DNA of 64,000 nt from assembly GCA_032622095.1 (NCBI GenBank), contig CP136063.1, positions 142,263,450 through 142,327,449 on the forward strand, in the 5' to 3' direction. The notes beneath the pieces are model-generated. The model was not told the DNA's origin, did no database searches, and saw only the letters and a list, made by a program, of their open reading frames with translations. Below, one piece after another: positions 11,748 through 21,889 of this stretch; within the stretch, counting starts at the first letter, position 1; each line of letters begins with the position of its first letter. The position numbers were made by a program, and so were the translations under genes. The DNA is from Siphonodentalium dalli (lineage: Eukaryota > Mollusca > Scaphopoda > Gadilida > Siphonodentaliidae).

Positions 11748-12566
11748 AGTAAGTTTAAGATAGATTGACAAATACACGAAATATTGACTGGACATACTAG
11801 TAACGGCTACAAATGCTCTGAAAATACTGTCCATGGCCATTTTCCAGCGGTTTTCAATTTTCCCCACAGAAGTGAAACACCACTCATTATTTCTACCATA
11901 TCAGGAATAGACTAGCACGGAATGCTCTATTTTATTTGGGACCCAAACACCGTATTTAAAAATGTATTTGTTATGACTTCAATATGTCTTTCTGGGACAT
12001 ATAATGTCCGTAGAATGGTAGTTCAAGTTTATATCGACCTATTTCGATACCAGGAAAATTTCAAATAAAATATTATTAAGTGTATTTTTTAGCTCAAACT
12101 GCCATGTGGCTTTAAGATCACACTACCATATGCAGTACATAGATGTATTGAAGTTCTTTCCTTGCACATTCTGAAGGAACGATAATAGCTTATTCATGAT
12201 AAATATCAATCTCTACTGTAACTGGTAGTGATATAAAGAGCTATTTAATGAAGTTAATATAATTAATCATGGTTTAATTTCATCTACATGTTAATGTATA
12301 GTATTAATTATTTTTCCATGTTTTTTTCAATAAAACAATAAATTACTCTATATTCTAATAGTATCTACTTAGTTTTATTATTTTATAGTCAATTACGAAC
12401 AAGAAGTAGTATGGGGGCGCATACATATTTATTTCTAGCAAAGTTGAATATAAAATAGAAAAATTAACTGGTTCGCTGCTAAATATCCTATATACACACA
12501 ATGAATATGTAATTTACTACGTTTGAACTCTTTTTCTCGAACTTGAGCCCCACACATATATACATT
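11748..12566. other. Unassigned AT-rich sequence
   Basis: No gene or repeat family was recognised. Confidence 0.35.
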
Positions 12567-12950
12567 TCGGATTAGGTTATGGTTATGAGTCTGGTTGTCT
12601 GATTGGGTTATGTTTAATAGGAGACATGTTGTCTGATTAGGGTATGGTATGGTTATGAGCCTGGATATCTCATTAGATTATGAGCCTGGTTGTCCGATTG
12701 GGTAATGTTATGAGCCTGGATGTCGTATTGGGTTATGGTTATAAGAATGGTTGTCGGATTAGGTTATGGTTATGAGCCTGGTTGTCACATCAGGATATGG
12801 TTATGAGTCTGGTTATCAGATTAGGTTATGGATATGAGCCTGGATGTCTTATTGGGTTATGGTTATAAGACTGGATGTCTGATCAGGTTAAGGTTATGAG
12901 CCTGGTTGTCATATTAGGTTATGGTTATGAGCCTGGTTGTCGGATGCCGT
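12567..12950. repeat. 31-bp minisatellite, about 12 copies
   Basis: Unit close to GATTAGGTTATGGTTATGAG plus CCTGGTTGTCT, with substitutions and some shortened units. It lies ~420 bp upstream of the first visible CHID1 exon. Confidence 0.85.
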
Positions 12951-13369
12951 TGACACCCACTTACCTGATTGGTTACACATAAAAACAATTTGTCATTTTC
13001 CTCAAACTTTTCGCAATAAAACTACTCTTTCTGACAATTTTATCGGTCGGCATCCATTCAAACTTCACAATGTCACAATTTAATTATATGTGTAACAATA
13101 TTCCAAAAATATTACCTGATAAACATGATTTAAATTATTAAACTAAACAAGCAATACATTGTCATCGCCAAAGCCCACATCTGGGCTTCCAGCACTCTTA
13201 CGTAGGGTTCAAATATGGGCTTCCAGCACTGGACCAGTTAAATAAAAAGAAAGCCCCTCCCCCACCCCAATTTTGTTCTTGCATGTCACCAGAAACACAG
13301 ACTTATTTTGTTTTTGGCCTTAACAAAGTATGAATGTATTCAACTTCGTTTAATTGCACCTAATTTCAG
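12951..13369. other. Intron end upstream of the first visible CHID1 exon
   Basis: Contains a short imperfect duplication of GGGCTTCCAGCACT (~13182 and ~13217) and ends in a good acceptor (taatttcag). No further exon was seen. Confidence 0.5.
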
Positions 13370-13525
13370 GCCAGGACCAAATAGTCCAATCAATTGGATG
13401 AAAGCTTGTGTTGAAATGTTGGTCCCAGATCAAGAATCAGAATATAGAGAGAAAATTCTGCTTGGCATTAATTTCTATGGTTATGAATATGGTTTTGGCT
13501 CAGGGAATGCTGTTGTTGGAAATAG
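13370..13525 (+). CDS. CHID1: CHID1-like gene, internal exon (antepenultimate coding exon)
   Basis: This exon encodes 51 whole residues beginning PGPNSPINWMKACVEMLVP and including the block ILLGINFYGYEYGFGSG. These match, from memory of the family, the C-terminal half of chitinase-domain-containing protein 1 (GH18 superfamily), where a PGPN-PxxW segment is followed by ILLGxNFYG. CHID1 is a secreted or lysosomal chitinase-like protein that binds saccharides. The exon follows a polypyrimidine/AG acceptor (taatttcag) and ends AG before the donor gtgag. It starts at the third base of a codon and ends after the second, so both flanking introns are phase 2. Its 156 nt are divisible by three, so skipping it would keep frame. 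The open frame upstream to 13308 is intronic read-through and was not used as a start. The preceding exon, expected to encode a DGFSLMTYDY-like strand, was not found in 1-13369. Confidence 0.9.
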
Positions 13526-14169
13526 GTGAGTTTACTAAGTGTGCTCATTTGAGAACATCATAAAGTTATATCTCATGGGGAAGTGTTGATTGGTACACCT
13601 CCAATGTCCCTATCTTGTGGTATTCTTTATAACACACATTAGAAATTAGTTTCAATATGTGAAGCAATTGGTAACCCAGAACTCTGCAACATATTTTACC
13701 CCAAGCAGGATACTCTGTTTATTGATGAGATATAGCTGATATTGTTGATGATCATAGCGTAATTTGTTTGGCAGTTCAACAATAAGTGGGGGGGGGGGAT
13801 TAGGGGTTTGCATTCAACAAATCTAGGGCAATAACCCTTGCTTGGTCAAGTTTAAGAAAATCTCACGCAGTAAATAAAGTCGGTGACATTAACAAACACT
13901 GATCATCCAGTTAACCCATCAATACGCAATTATGTTGCATGTCAAAGTTAAAAGTGTGACTTTTTTTAAATGGCAAATTTGCCAATCAAGCAACAATCGG
14001 AAAACTGTTAGAAAACCATTGGGATAATTAACTCTCACAATGTGCTAATTTACCATGTTCTCAATTCGTTCAAAATTTCAAAACGATTGGGTAAATAACA
14101 TAGGAGATACAGGGTATTATATGAGGGGAGAACTTTATTTTTTTTAGCTTTTAATATTAAATTCAACAG
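13526..14169. other. Unassigned intron sequence
   Basis: Includes a G10 run near 13789. No gene or shared repeat was recognised. Confidence 0.35.
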
Positions 14170-14340
14170 TTAAGGCCACTTCCCTCGCTTACTGACTGCA
14201 ATCTTATCCACAACGCATTCACTGCAGATAGGATATTTGTCAAAATGTTCAATAATGTCTCCACTTCTGCAATAGTAACAAATTGGGTCGAACCCAGCAG
14301 AGAAATATGGCAGCTCTACTGAAGAAGCACAAGTTTTCCC
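14170..14340 (-). pseudogene. Antisense ORF fragment with a four-cysteine, zinc-ribbon-like motif
   Basis: Read on the minus strand this gives VELPYFSAGFDPICYYCRSG, then DIIEHFDKYPICSECV, and ends KRGKWP followed by TAA at 14170-14172. The Cys spacing is C-x2-C, about 18 residues, then C-x2-C, as in zinc ribbons. On the same strand AATAAA lies ~33 nt past the stop (14133-14138), so it looks like a true 3' coding end. I cannot name the family; it could be the last exon of a nested gene, a retrocopy, or a transposon ORF tail. Upstream the frame continues a little (toward 14370) without an obvious start. Confidence 0.45.
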
Positions 14341-14702
14341 CCCGTGTATAGATGGTAAACATCAACCACTGTTGTCGAATCATCGACCGTGCACCCATAC
14401 CAATCTTTTATTGTATGGGTGCTGGCCGATTGCAATCTTAAAATTACGAAAACCATTTGTTTTTATTTAATTTTCCCACGTGCTATTGTGTTTACAATGC
14501 GTATAGAATTACGCCCCTTGGAACTGTCGGTATAAATTCCGGATAATTTTCATATCCGACTTCTTTTTTCTTTTTTTTTAAACAACGCGAGTTTATCTCG
14601 GCAATACATATCAGTCCAGTGGCAATTTTTAGCATTAATAAAAAATATTGGGGGCGGGCCGTAAAAATCCGGGCGGGCGGGAATGAAAAGCTAGCAATTT
14701 TT
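14341..14702. other. Unassigned sequence
   Basis: No gene was recognised. The 107-codon minus-strand frame at 14492-14815 overlaps the hairpin/TCCG repeat and is not credible. Confidence 0.35.
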
Positions 14703-15450
14703 ATGTTTACCCATACCATAGTATGGTAAACATAGTGTCGTTGTCCGGATTGACCACTCGTCGTTAGTCCATCCGTCTGTCCGTCTGTCTGTCTGTCAGT
14801 AGACACTTTACGCATGGTGCGATAACTCGAACATTTTATATCTGATCGGAACCAAATTTTGTATATGAATTTCTCAGCATAAAAGACTGATAGAGTTCGA
14901 ATTTGGGTTTGATCCGACTATTTTTAACTGAGTTATGGCCCTTTTTCGAAAAAAATATTCACTCTTAGAAAAAAAATAAAAAATTAGATTTAATTCCTTG
15001 CTCAATCTAACAAAACAAAAACAAAAGATAATAATTAAATAACTAACAAACAAAAAAAGGTTAAATATTTTTGTTTAAAATAATTAAAAAAAATTTTTTT
15101 ATTTAAATAACAAAATTTTAAAAACTAACACTAATATAACTCCACCAAGGGTACCCCGAGTCAGCACACCAAATTTGGTTTAAATCGGTCCAAAATATTG
15201 TCATGTACTGGTTAATTTGTTTGGAGCCATATTCACTAATTCCATCCCATGCCTTTGGACTACTTAGCTATTAATATCGCTATATTATTTTCTGATGTCT
15301 CTTATGCCAATGTGCAGATAAAAGCTATGGTATCTAATTTTTTTTAAAGTTTCAACAATACACAGCACATGCTGTTTAATAAAGGGTTTTGTAGGTTAAG
15401 TTACAAAATGGGCTTTAGAACATTGCTAAAATCATTTAGCTAATCTTGAG
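14703..15450 (+). repeat. Hairpin plus TCCG/TCTG dispersed repeat, ATGTTTACCC family, copy 1
   Basis: Opens with a 31-nt hairpin at 14703-14733 (ATGTTTACC ... GGTAAACAT around ATACCATAGTAT). A TCCG/TCTG microsatellite follows, then a body with GATAACTCGAACATTTT and ACCAAATTTTG. The same order recurs at 45257-45930, also followed by CACCAAATTTGGTTTAAATC. It is a family distinct from the AGCTCACC repeats, but built on the same plan. Confidence 0.8.
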
Positions 15451-15850
15451 ATTCAAGTGTCTTTATGCAACTGGGGTTCAGTTATTTGATCAATTTAAAT
15501 TTAAAGAGAATTCCATAACTTCTGATTTTATATGTATATCCTCTCTGGAATTTTCTAAACTAATTGCCAATTGGGAAAATTAATGAGACATGTGTCAGAT
15601 TTTAGAACACTGTTGATTGCCTGTTGATAAATGAAACAAAGTGATATGTTTTTAATCACTTCATGTCATCTGCCATGTAGAGAATGATTTGTTTGTTATC
15701 ACAAGAGCCAGCCAGTCAGTCATTTTCAATGCAAAGGCTATTTAGGCATCTGTTATCAAACCCAACACATCACAACCTAACATGTAACTACCAGAGAAAG
15801 CTGCACAACTGAGATCTATAAGAATATTTTGCAGAGAACACTTGATCACT
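15451..15850. other. Unassigned intron sequence
   Basis: No gene or repeated block was recognised. Confidence 0.35.
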
Positions 15851-16182
15851 CTTGCTTGGATATTCTTGATTCTACATGTTAATACCTGTGTGTAGATTCT
15901 TGTCTTGCTTGGATATTCTTGATCCCCTTGCTTGGATATTCTTGATTCTACATGTTATTACCTGTGTGCAGATTCTTGTCTTGCTTGGATATTCTTGATC
16001 CCCTTGCTTGGATATTCTTGATTCTACATGTTAATACCTGTGTGCAGATTCTTGTCTTGCTTGGATATTCTTGATCCTCTTGCTTGGATATTCTTGATTC
16101 TACATGTTATTACCTGTGTGCAGATTCTTGTCTTGCTTGGATATTCTTGATCCCCTTGCTTGGATATTCTTGATTCTACATG
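15851..16182. repeat. 76-bp minisatellite
   Basis: CTTGCTTGGATATTCTTGAT starts at 15851, 15927, 16003, 16079 and 16155, an exact 76-bp period. Every unit contains CTACATGTTA(A/T)TACCTG. One such TTAA was the target of the piggyBac-like element that follows. Shorter pieces of the array recur at each junction of the downstream triplication (20178-20330 and 23428-23581). Degenerate versions lie at 17734-17940, 21890-22095 and 25140-25345. Confidence 0.9.
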
Positions 16183-17733
16183 TTAACACGTTGAGAGCCA
16201 CTACTAGTTATCTCGTAGTACGCAACATTGCCACTACAAGTTATCTCGTAGTGGTTTCCATGTCGTGTAACTGACAAACTGAAGCAGTAGAATAGGTCGA
16301 TACACCACGAAAACCCGTCTCGGAACATCAGAACAGTGATTTTATCAAATAAATAGTGTGGCTCCCCTTACATCGTTCAACTGAAGTGAGCACCATCAGC
16401 ACATATATTCTACCCAAAATGGTCCAGTTGTGAGTGAATACAGCCGACACTGTCTCACTGAGTGACCACCAGAGACAGTCGTGTGTGGGCAATTAGACCG
16501 GGTGTTTGGTATTCAATAGACTGACAATGTACACGCATGCAAACACAGTCAGGGGGTGGATATTCACAATGTACAAACATGCGAAGGCAGTTTCGAGGAA
16601 TGGTTGCATCATTGTGTTTCAACACATTTAAATTTCGCACAACCACCCACACACGTCACACGGGTCTGCCAAATATGTTCCCTCTCACTCGTGTGCGAAT
16701 GGACGCATCCAGCACAAGATAAGCGGATAATCCATGACGTTACGCGCTTTGATGCTACCATTTTCTCATTATTAGGGAACATAGCAGTTGTTTTGGAATA
16801 TACTGTGTGGCTCCATTTGGGAGCTAGGTATTCTATTATTTATCATTCAAGTAAAGCGGAACAAATATTCCCCAAAGCTACATTGTACCATCTTCCGAAT
16901 GTGTTGGACAATGGAAAGCGTAACAATTACCATACGTTAGACGTCATGCAGCTCATCGAACTGTTCTACATGTATGTACGGATGAATGGTTTTGTGTAGC
17001 ATAGAGGTTTACAGTAAAGGGTGACTTATTTCCAGACGGATGGATTATATGGAATTGTTACATGTAGCACACTCCTGAATATACAGGGATCTATTTGGCT
17101 ACTGCTGCACGGTTATTTTAATTTTGTGCTGACAATTCTTCCTACACTATTATTTGGGCTGTATTTTGGAACTCTAGCATATGCCTAAATCAGGCTAAAT
17201 GGGAGATAACTTACAATGCCCGAAACAAAAGAAGATGCACGCTCGTAGTCATTACTGGACGAAATAAACTCATCCTCACAGGAATCAAGTTCACCTGATT
17301 CCACGTCGGATTCACTGTCTGTAGCCATGCTCATATAAGTAATTTGCTCTACCATGTATCAGCCATAATATAACTATATAATGAGCTATATAACCACCAC
17401 AAGGATACCCACACCTCCATAAATATGCTTACCACCAAAATAGCTTGTTTGGGTTACATTCTACTTCATCTTTGCTGCTCAAACATGTCCAATTGTGTCT
17501 ACGAGATAACTTGTAGTTGGCACTGGTGGTGGGAATACCCAAATTCCTTCCGCCAGTGCCGGCTACGAGTTTCTCGTAGTACTATCAGTCGCCGTTTCTG
17601 TCATCTAAAGTCGCGACGTCATCTAATTCTTGCTTTATTGAGGCCAAATTATGGTCTACTAAGGGTATCCATCTTGCCACGATTTGGCAAACTGGCGAGA
17701 TTACTAAATGATTTCCGGCACTCAACGTGTTAA
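16183..17733. mobile_element. piggyBac-like element, copy in unit 1
   Basis: TTAA at 16183-16186 and 17730-17733 flanks 1543 bp with ends CACGTTGAGAGCC and (reverse complement) CACGTTGAGTGCC. The flanks CTACATG and TACCTGTGTGCAG are the two halves of one 76-bp minisatellite unit, so intact units nearby serve as empty sites. Subterminal CTCGTAGT palindromes occur at both ends. Near the right end, on the minus strand, is a piggyBac-transposase-like first exon. At 1.5 kb it is shorter than autonomous members, so it is a deletion derivative. A plus-strand frame of 147 codons (16556-16999) is unrecognised. Confidence 0.88.
17215..17328 (-). pseudogene. Remnant N-terminal exon of piggyBac-like transposase (unit 1)
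   Basis: From ATG at 17328 the minus strand reads MATDSESDVESGELDSCEDE, then FISSSNDYER and ASSFVSGI, and meets a consensus donor GTAAGTT at 17214-17208. It is exactly 38 codons. A short acidic, Ser/Asp/Glu-rich N-terminus is typical of piggyBac transposases. No catalytic DDD core was found in the element, so the rest was probably lost. The exon is kept at the same position in units 2 and 3. Confidence 0.6.
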
Positions 17734-18988
17734 TACCTGTGTGCAGATTCTTGTCATGCTTGGATAATCTTGATCCTACTTGTTCATACATATGTGAAGA
17801 TTCTTGTCTTGCTTGGATATTCTTGATCCTCTTTCTTGGATAATCTTGATTCTACATGTTTAATAATACCTGTGTGCAGATTCTTTTCTTGCTTGGATAA
17901 TCTTGATTCTATCTGTTCATACCTGTGTGCAGATTCTTTTCTGCAGAATGTTCTTCTTTCTACTCATCAATACTTAGGATGTATCTTGACAAGACTATGG
18001 CTTATGGATTTTCGCGTTCAAACTGAAAATAGCTGATAACTATCGCCAAGGTAAGGGTTAAACATCTGCCGATCGTGATCGGCCTCTCGTTTTATAATGG
18101 CCTAAAAAGGTGCCATCTATATGGCTTATTTCACCCTTGCATTTTCAAAAACTCAATCTTCTCAAAAGAAATTACATTTTCAAACAAATGGATTCATTGA
18201 AAAGATAGCGCTTTTCTAGTGCATCCATTTGTTTATTTTTTCGCGAAATTCTGCACACTTTTTTCTAAATTTCACTTCCTGGTTTTCAGAAGAAATTCTA
18301 TTTTTCCTACCAAACCAAGAACATTTGGCTATCAATATTTATTAATATTATTAGAGGCACATACAGTATGATATCCATGTACTTATGTTACTCCTTACTT
18401 GTAGCTGTTCGTATGTAATGCCTTGGTTATTTAACTCAATAACTTTAACATTGATAAGTTATATAGAGCGTGATGACACTGTTGCGGAAAGGGCAGTGCT
18501 CCCTTTGGACTACATATTACAATGCCTGAACATCTTGATAAGACAAAGTCTTAATTATGTCTAGAGGTGCCACGATTATTGATTCTGATAATCGATAATC
18601 GGTCATCAATAATTGACTATAATCAATTAATTGTACCTAATATTAATAATATCAGTGGAAATTATTCCGTAATATGGCTTATTGAATTACTGATATACTC
18701 AAAATTCATTGTAGCTCTGAGAGAATGTGATCATTTTGTACGAAAAATGAAATTTCTCTTTAACTTTTTTTGGGAATGTCTTAATATTTAGTCATAAAGT
18801 TCAACACTGGAGATGATTTTGATGTGCTAATCAGTACGTGCCTGAATTTTTTTTCCGACCCCCCCCCCCCCCCCCCCCCTGTGCTAATCATCAATATTCC
18901 CAAAATGTATGACATGTTTAGGTGGAAAACAAAACTCCCAAACTTTCAAACCAATTTTTTTCAGAAAATTTTAAATGGTGCTTACGAC
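17734..18988. repeat. Unit 1 body: degenerate minisatellite then single-copy-like sequence
   Basis: 17734-17940 is decayed 76-bp repeat. At 18058-18083 TTAA is followed by a 16-bp palindrome GCCGATCGTGATCGGC, a pattern repeated at 46375-46399. At ~18565, GAGGTGCCACGATTATTGAT resembles a hAT-type end. The poly(C) run is at 18859-18879. The 74-codon frame here is not convincing. Confidence 0.6.
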
Positions 18989-19882
18989 CAGGGACCAGCC
19001 TAGGCCTGATTTTCAGGGCGAAGTGACTTCTCCCTGTCACAAGAATAGGGCGAAGTGGGTGATTTCCACGGCGAAATGCGTTGACAAAATTGAAAATTCA
19101 TATGAAATCCGCCCGCACTGTAGTCGCCTATAAAAGGCTATATAAAGAAAATAGGAGATATGTAATATTTAAATTAAAATGGGGAAACAATGGTTCAAAT
19201 GTGGAAGCTTTATGTTCAAATCATCACACTAATAACTATGAATAAATTATGTCAAAATTTAATTGTGAGCGAATGGTTTTGAAAGAACGGCATTTTTACA
19301 ACCGCTTATGAATACAAAAAGAACTAAGAATTACGACCGCTTATGAATACAAAAAGAAATAAAAATTTGACAAATGCTTATGAATACGTAAAAAACGATA
19401 GAAATCTTGAACATTTTCACTCATTAAAAGTCCCTAACATGGGTACAGATATTACTATGTTGCAAAAATTTATTTGTTTTCAAAGCTAATCTGGCCTTTA
19501 CATAATTTAACAAAGGGGTGATGATCTGATATAAGGTGTAGAGTTGTAATCTTCAGGTGTGATAATCTCAAAATCACAAGTCACTGGACACCTGAAGATG
19601 TATTCACAGCTGTCTGCAATCAACACTCAGGTGTGAATGTGCTCCCAAATCGGATTAATACAGCTGTTAATAGTAACTATGGAGTTATCTATGACAGTGT
19701 CAATGGATAACTGGGTTCAATCAATGTTGGCAGTAAATAGTGGGTGAATATTTTGCCGTTTTTCTTAGGTGATCTTCGGAAATTTCAGGGCGACTTAAAC
19801 TTCGCCCGGCTGCAAAATTAGGGCGAAGTGAGGAATAATAGGGAGACTTCTTCGCCCACGTCGCCCTCTCGGCTGATCCCTG
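18989..19882. mobile_element. hAT-like non-autonomous element, 894 bp
   Basis: Ends are CAGGGACCAGCC and (reverse complement) CAGGGATCAGCC, flanked by the 8-bp duplication CTTACGAC at 18981-18988 and 19883-19890. Units 2 and 3 of the triplication lack it (uninterrupted GGTGCTTACGATTATAG and GGTGCTTACTACATATAG). GGGCGAAGTG words repeat near both ends in inverted orientation, as expected of subterminal transposase-binding repeats. TIRs starting CAGGG with 8-bp duplications define hAT. No transposase ORF. Confidence 0.9.
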
Positions 19883-20177
19883 CTTACGACATATAGCACT
19901 CAGGCGAGGAAATGTGAAGGTACCAAGCTTATGCATGATATGGGTTATTTATATGGGTTCAAAATCTTGATTATGATTTCCATTTTAAGCACTCTGTCTA
20001 AACTGATATATTGTATGTTATAAAGTTCAATGTGAATTTCATCCATAAATACTCTTATATGGAATGTATTCAGAATTCATTTATTAGCTCAACTTTATGT
20101 GCGTCAACAATTTCCATTAGAACGGGTACCTTTGGTCGGTTAATTATGAAATTTTTCATGGCTGTTGACATTGACAT

Positions 20178-20330
20178 GTTAATACCTGTGTGCAGATTCT
20201 TGTCTTGCTTGGATATTCTTGATCCTCTTGCTTGGATATTCTTGATTCTACATGTTATTACCTGTGTGCAGATTCTTGTCTTGCTTGGATATTCTTGATC
20301 CCCTTGCTTGGATATTCTTGATTCTACATG
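20178..20330. repeat. 76-bp minisatellite remnant at the unit 1/unit 2 junction
   Basis: The unit end GTTGACATTGACATG joins minisatellite TTAATACCTGTG with ACATG shared by both parents. About two 76-bp units remain. Confidence 0.85.
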
Positions 20331-21889
20331 TTAACACGTTGAGAGCCACTACTAGTTATCTCGTAGTACGCATCATTCGCAGGTTGCCACTACAAGTTAT
20401 CTCGTAGTGGTTTCCATGTCGTGTAACTGACAAACTGAAGCAGTAGAATAGGTCGATACACCACGAAAACCAGCCTCGGAACATCAGAACAGTGATTTTA
20501 TCAAATAAATAGTGTGGCTCCCCTTACATCGTTCAACTGAAGTGAGCACCATCAGCACATATATTCTACCCAAAATGGTCCAGTTGTGAGTGAATACAGC
20601 CGACACTGTCTCACTGAGTGACCACCAGAGACAGTCGTGTGTGGGCAATTAGACCGGGTTTTTGGTATTCAATAGACTGACAATGTACACGCATGCAAAC
20701 ACAGTCAGGGGGTGGATATTCACAATGTACAAACATGCGAAGGCAGTTTCGAGGAATGGTTGCATCATTGTGTTTCAACACATTTAAATTTCGCACAACC
20801 ACCCACACACGTCACACGGGTCTGCCAAATATGTTCCCTCTCACTCGTGTGCGAATGGACGCATCCAGCACAAGATAAGCGGATAATCCATGACGTTACG
20901 CGCGTTGATGCTACCATTTTCTCATTATTAGGGAACATAGCAGTTGTTTTGGAATACACTGTGTGGCTCCATTTGGGAGATAGGTATTCTATTATTTATC
21001 ATTCAAGTAAAGCGGAACAAATATTCCCCAAAGCTACATTGTACCATCTTCCGAATGTGTTGGACAATGGAAAGCGTAACAATTACCATACGTTAGACGT
21101 CATGCAGCTCATCGAACTGTTCTACATGTATGTACGGATGAATGGTTTTGTGTAGCATAGAGGTTTACAGTAAAGGGTGACTTATTTCCAGACGGATGGA
21201 TTATATGGAATTGTTACATGTAGCACACTCCTGAATATACAGGGATCTATTTGGCTACTGCTGCACGGTTATTTTAATTTTGTGCTGACAATTCTTCCTA
21301 CACTATTATTTGGGCTGTATTTTGGAACTCTAGCATATGCCTAAATCAGTCTAAATGGGAGATAACTTACAATGCCCGAAACAAAAGAAGATGCACGCTC
21401 GTAGTCATTACTGGACGAAATAAACTCATCCTCACAGGAATCAAGTTCATCCGATTCCACGTCGGATTCACTGTCTGTAGCCATGCTCATATAAGTAATT
21501 TGCTCTACCATGTATCAGCCATAATATAACTAAATAATGAGCTATATAACCACCACAAGGATACCCACACCTCCATAAATATGCTTACCACCAAAATAGC
21601 TTGCTTGGGTTACATTCTACTTCATCTTTGCTGCTCAAACGTGTCCAATTGTGTCTACGAGATAACTTGTAGTTGGCACTGGTGGTGGGAATACCCAAAT
21701 TCCTTCCGCCAGTGCCGGCTACGAGTTTCTCGTAGTACTATCAGTCGCCGTTTCTGTCATCTAAAGTCGCGACGTCATCTAATTCTTGCTGTATTGAGGC
21801 CAAATTATGGTCTACTAAGGGTATCCATCTTGCCACGATTTGGCAAACTGGCGAGATTACTAAATGATTTCCGGCACTCAACGTGTTAA
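20331..21889. mobile_element. piggyBac-like element, copy in unit 2
   Basis: TTAA at 20331-20334 and 21886-21889; 1551 bp between. The 147-codon plus-strand frame is open here too (20712-21155). Confidence 0.88.
21371..21484 (-). pseudogene. Remnant N-terminal exon of piggyBac-like transposase (unit 2)
   Basis: Again 38 codons ending at a GTAAGTT donor. It differs from unit 1 by one replacement (Gly to Asp in the VESGELD stretch). Confidence 0.58.

Larger units (their letters stand above)
16183..20177 (+). repeat. Tandem triplication, unit 1 (carries a hAT-like insertion)
   Basis: The order is piggyBac-like element, degenerate 76-bp repeats, then unique body ending GTTGACATTGACATG. The same order repeats from 20331 and 23582 with very high identity. 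Unit 1 is ~900 bp longer than the others because of the insertion at 18989-19882. A poly(C) tract (~18859-18879) differs in length in each unit. Confidence 0.9.

Noticed and set aside
15851-16182. Regular direct repeats that could be mistaken for a CRISPR array
   Set aside because: The 76-bp units are contiguous with no unique spacers, and the sequence is eukaryotic. The same holds for the 54-bp, 42-bp and 31-bp arrays.
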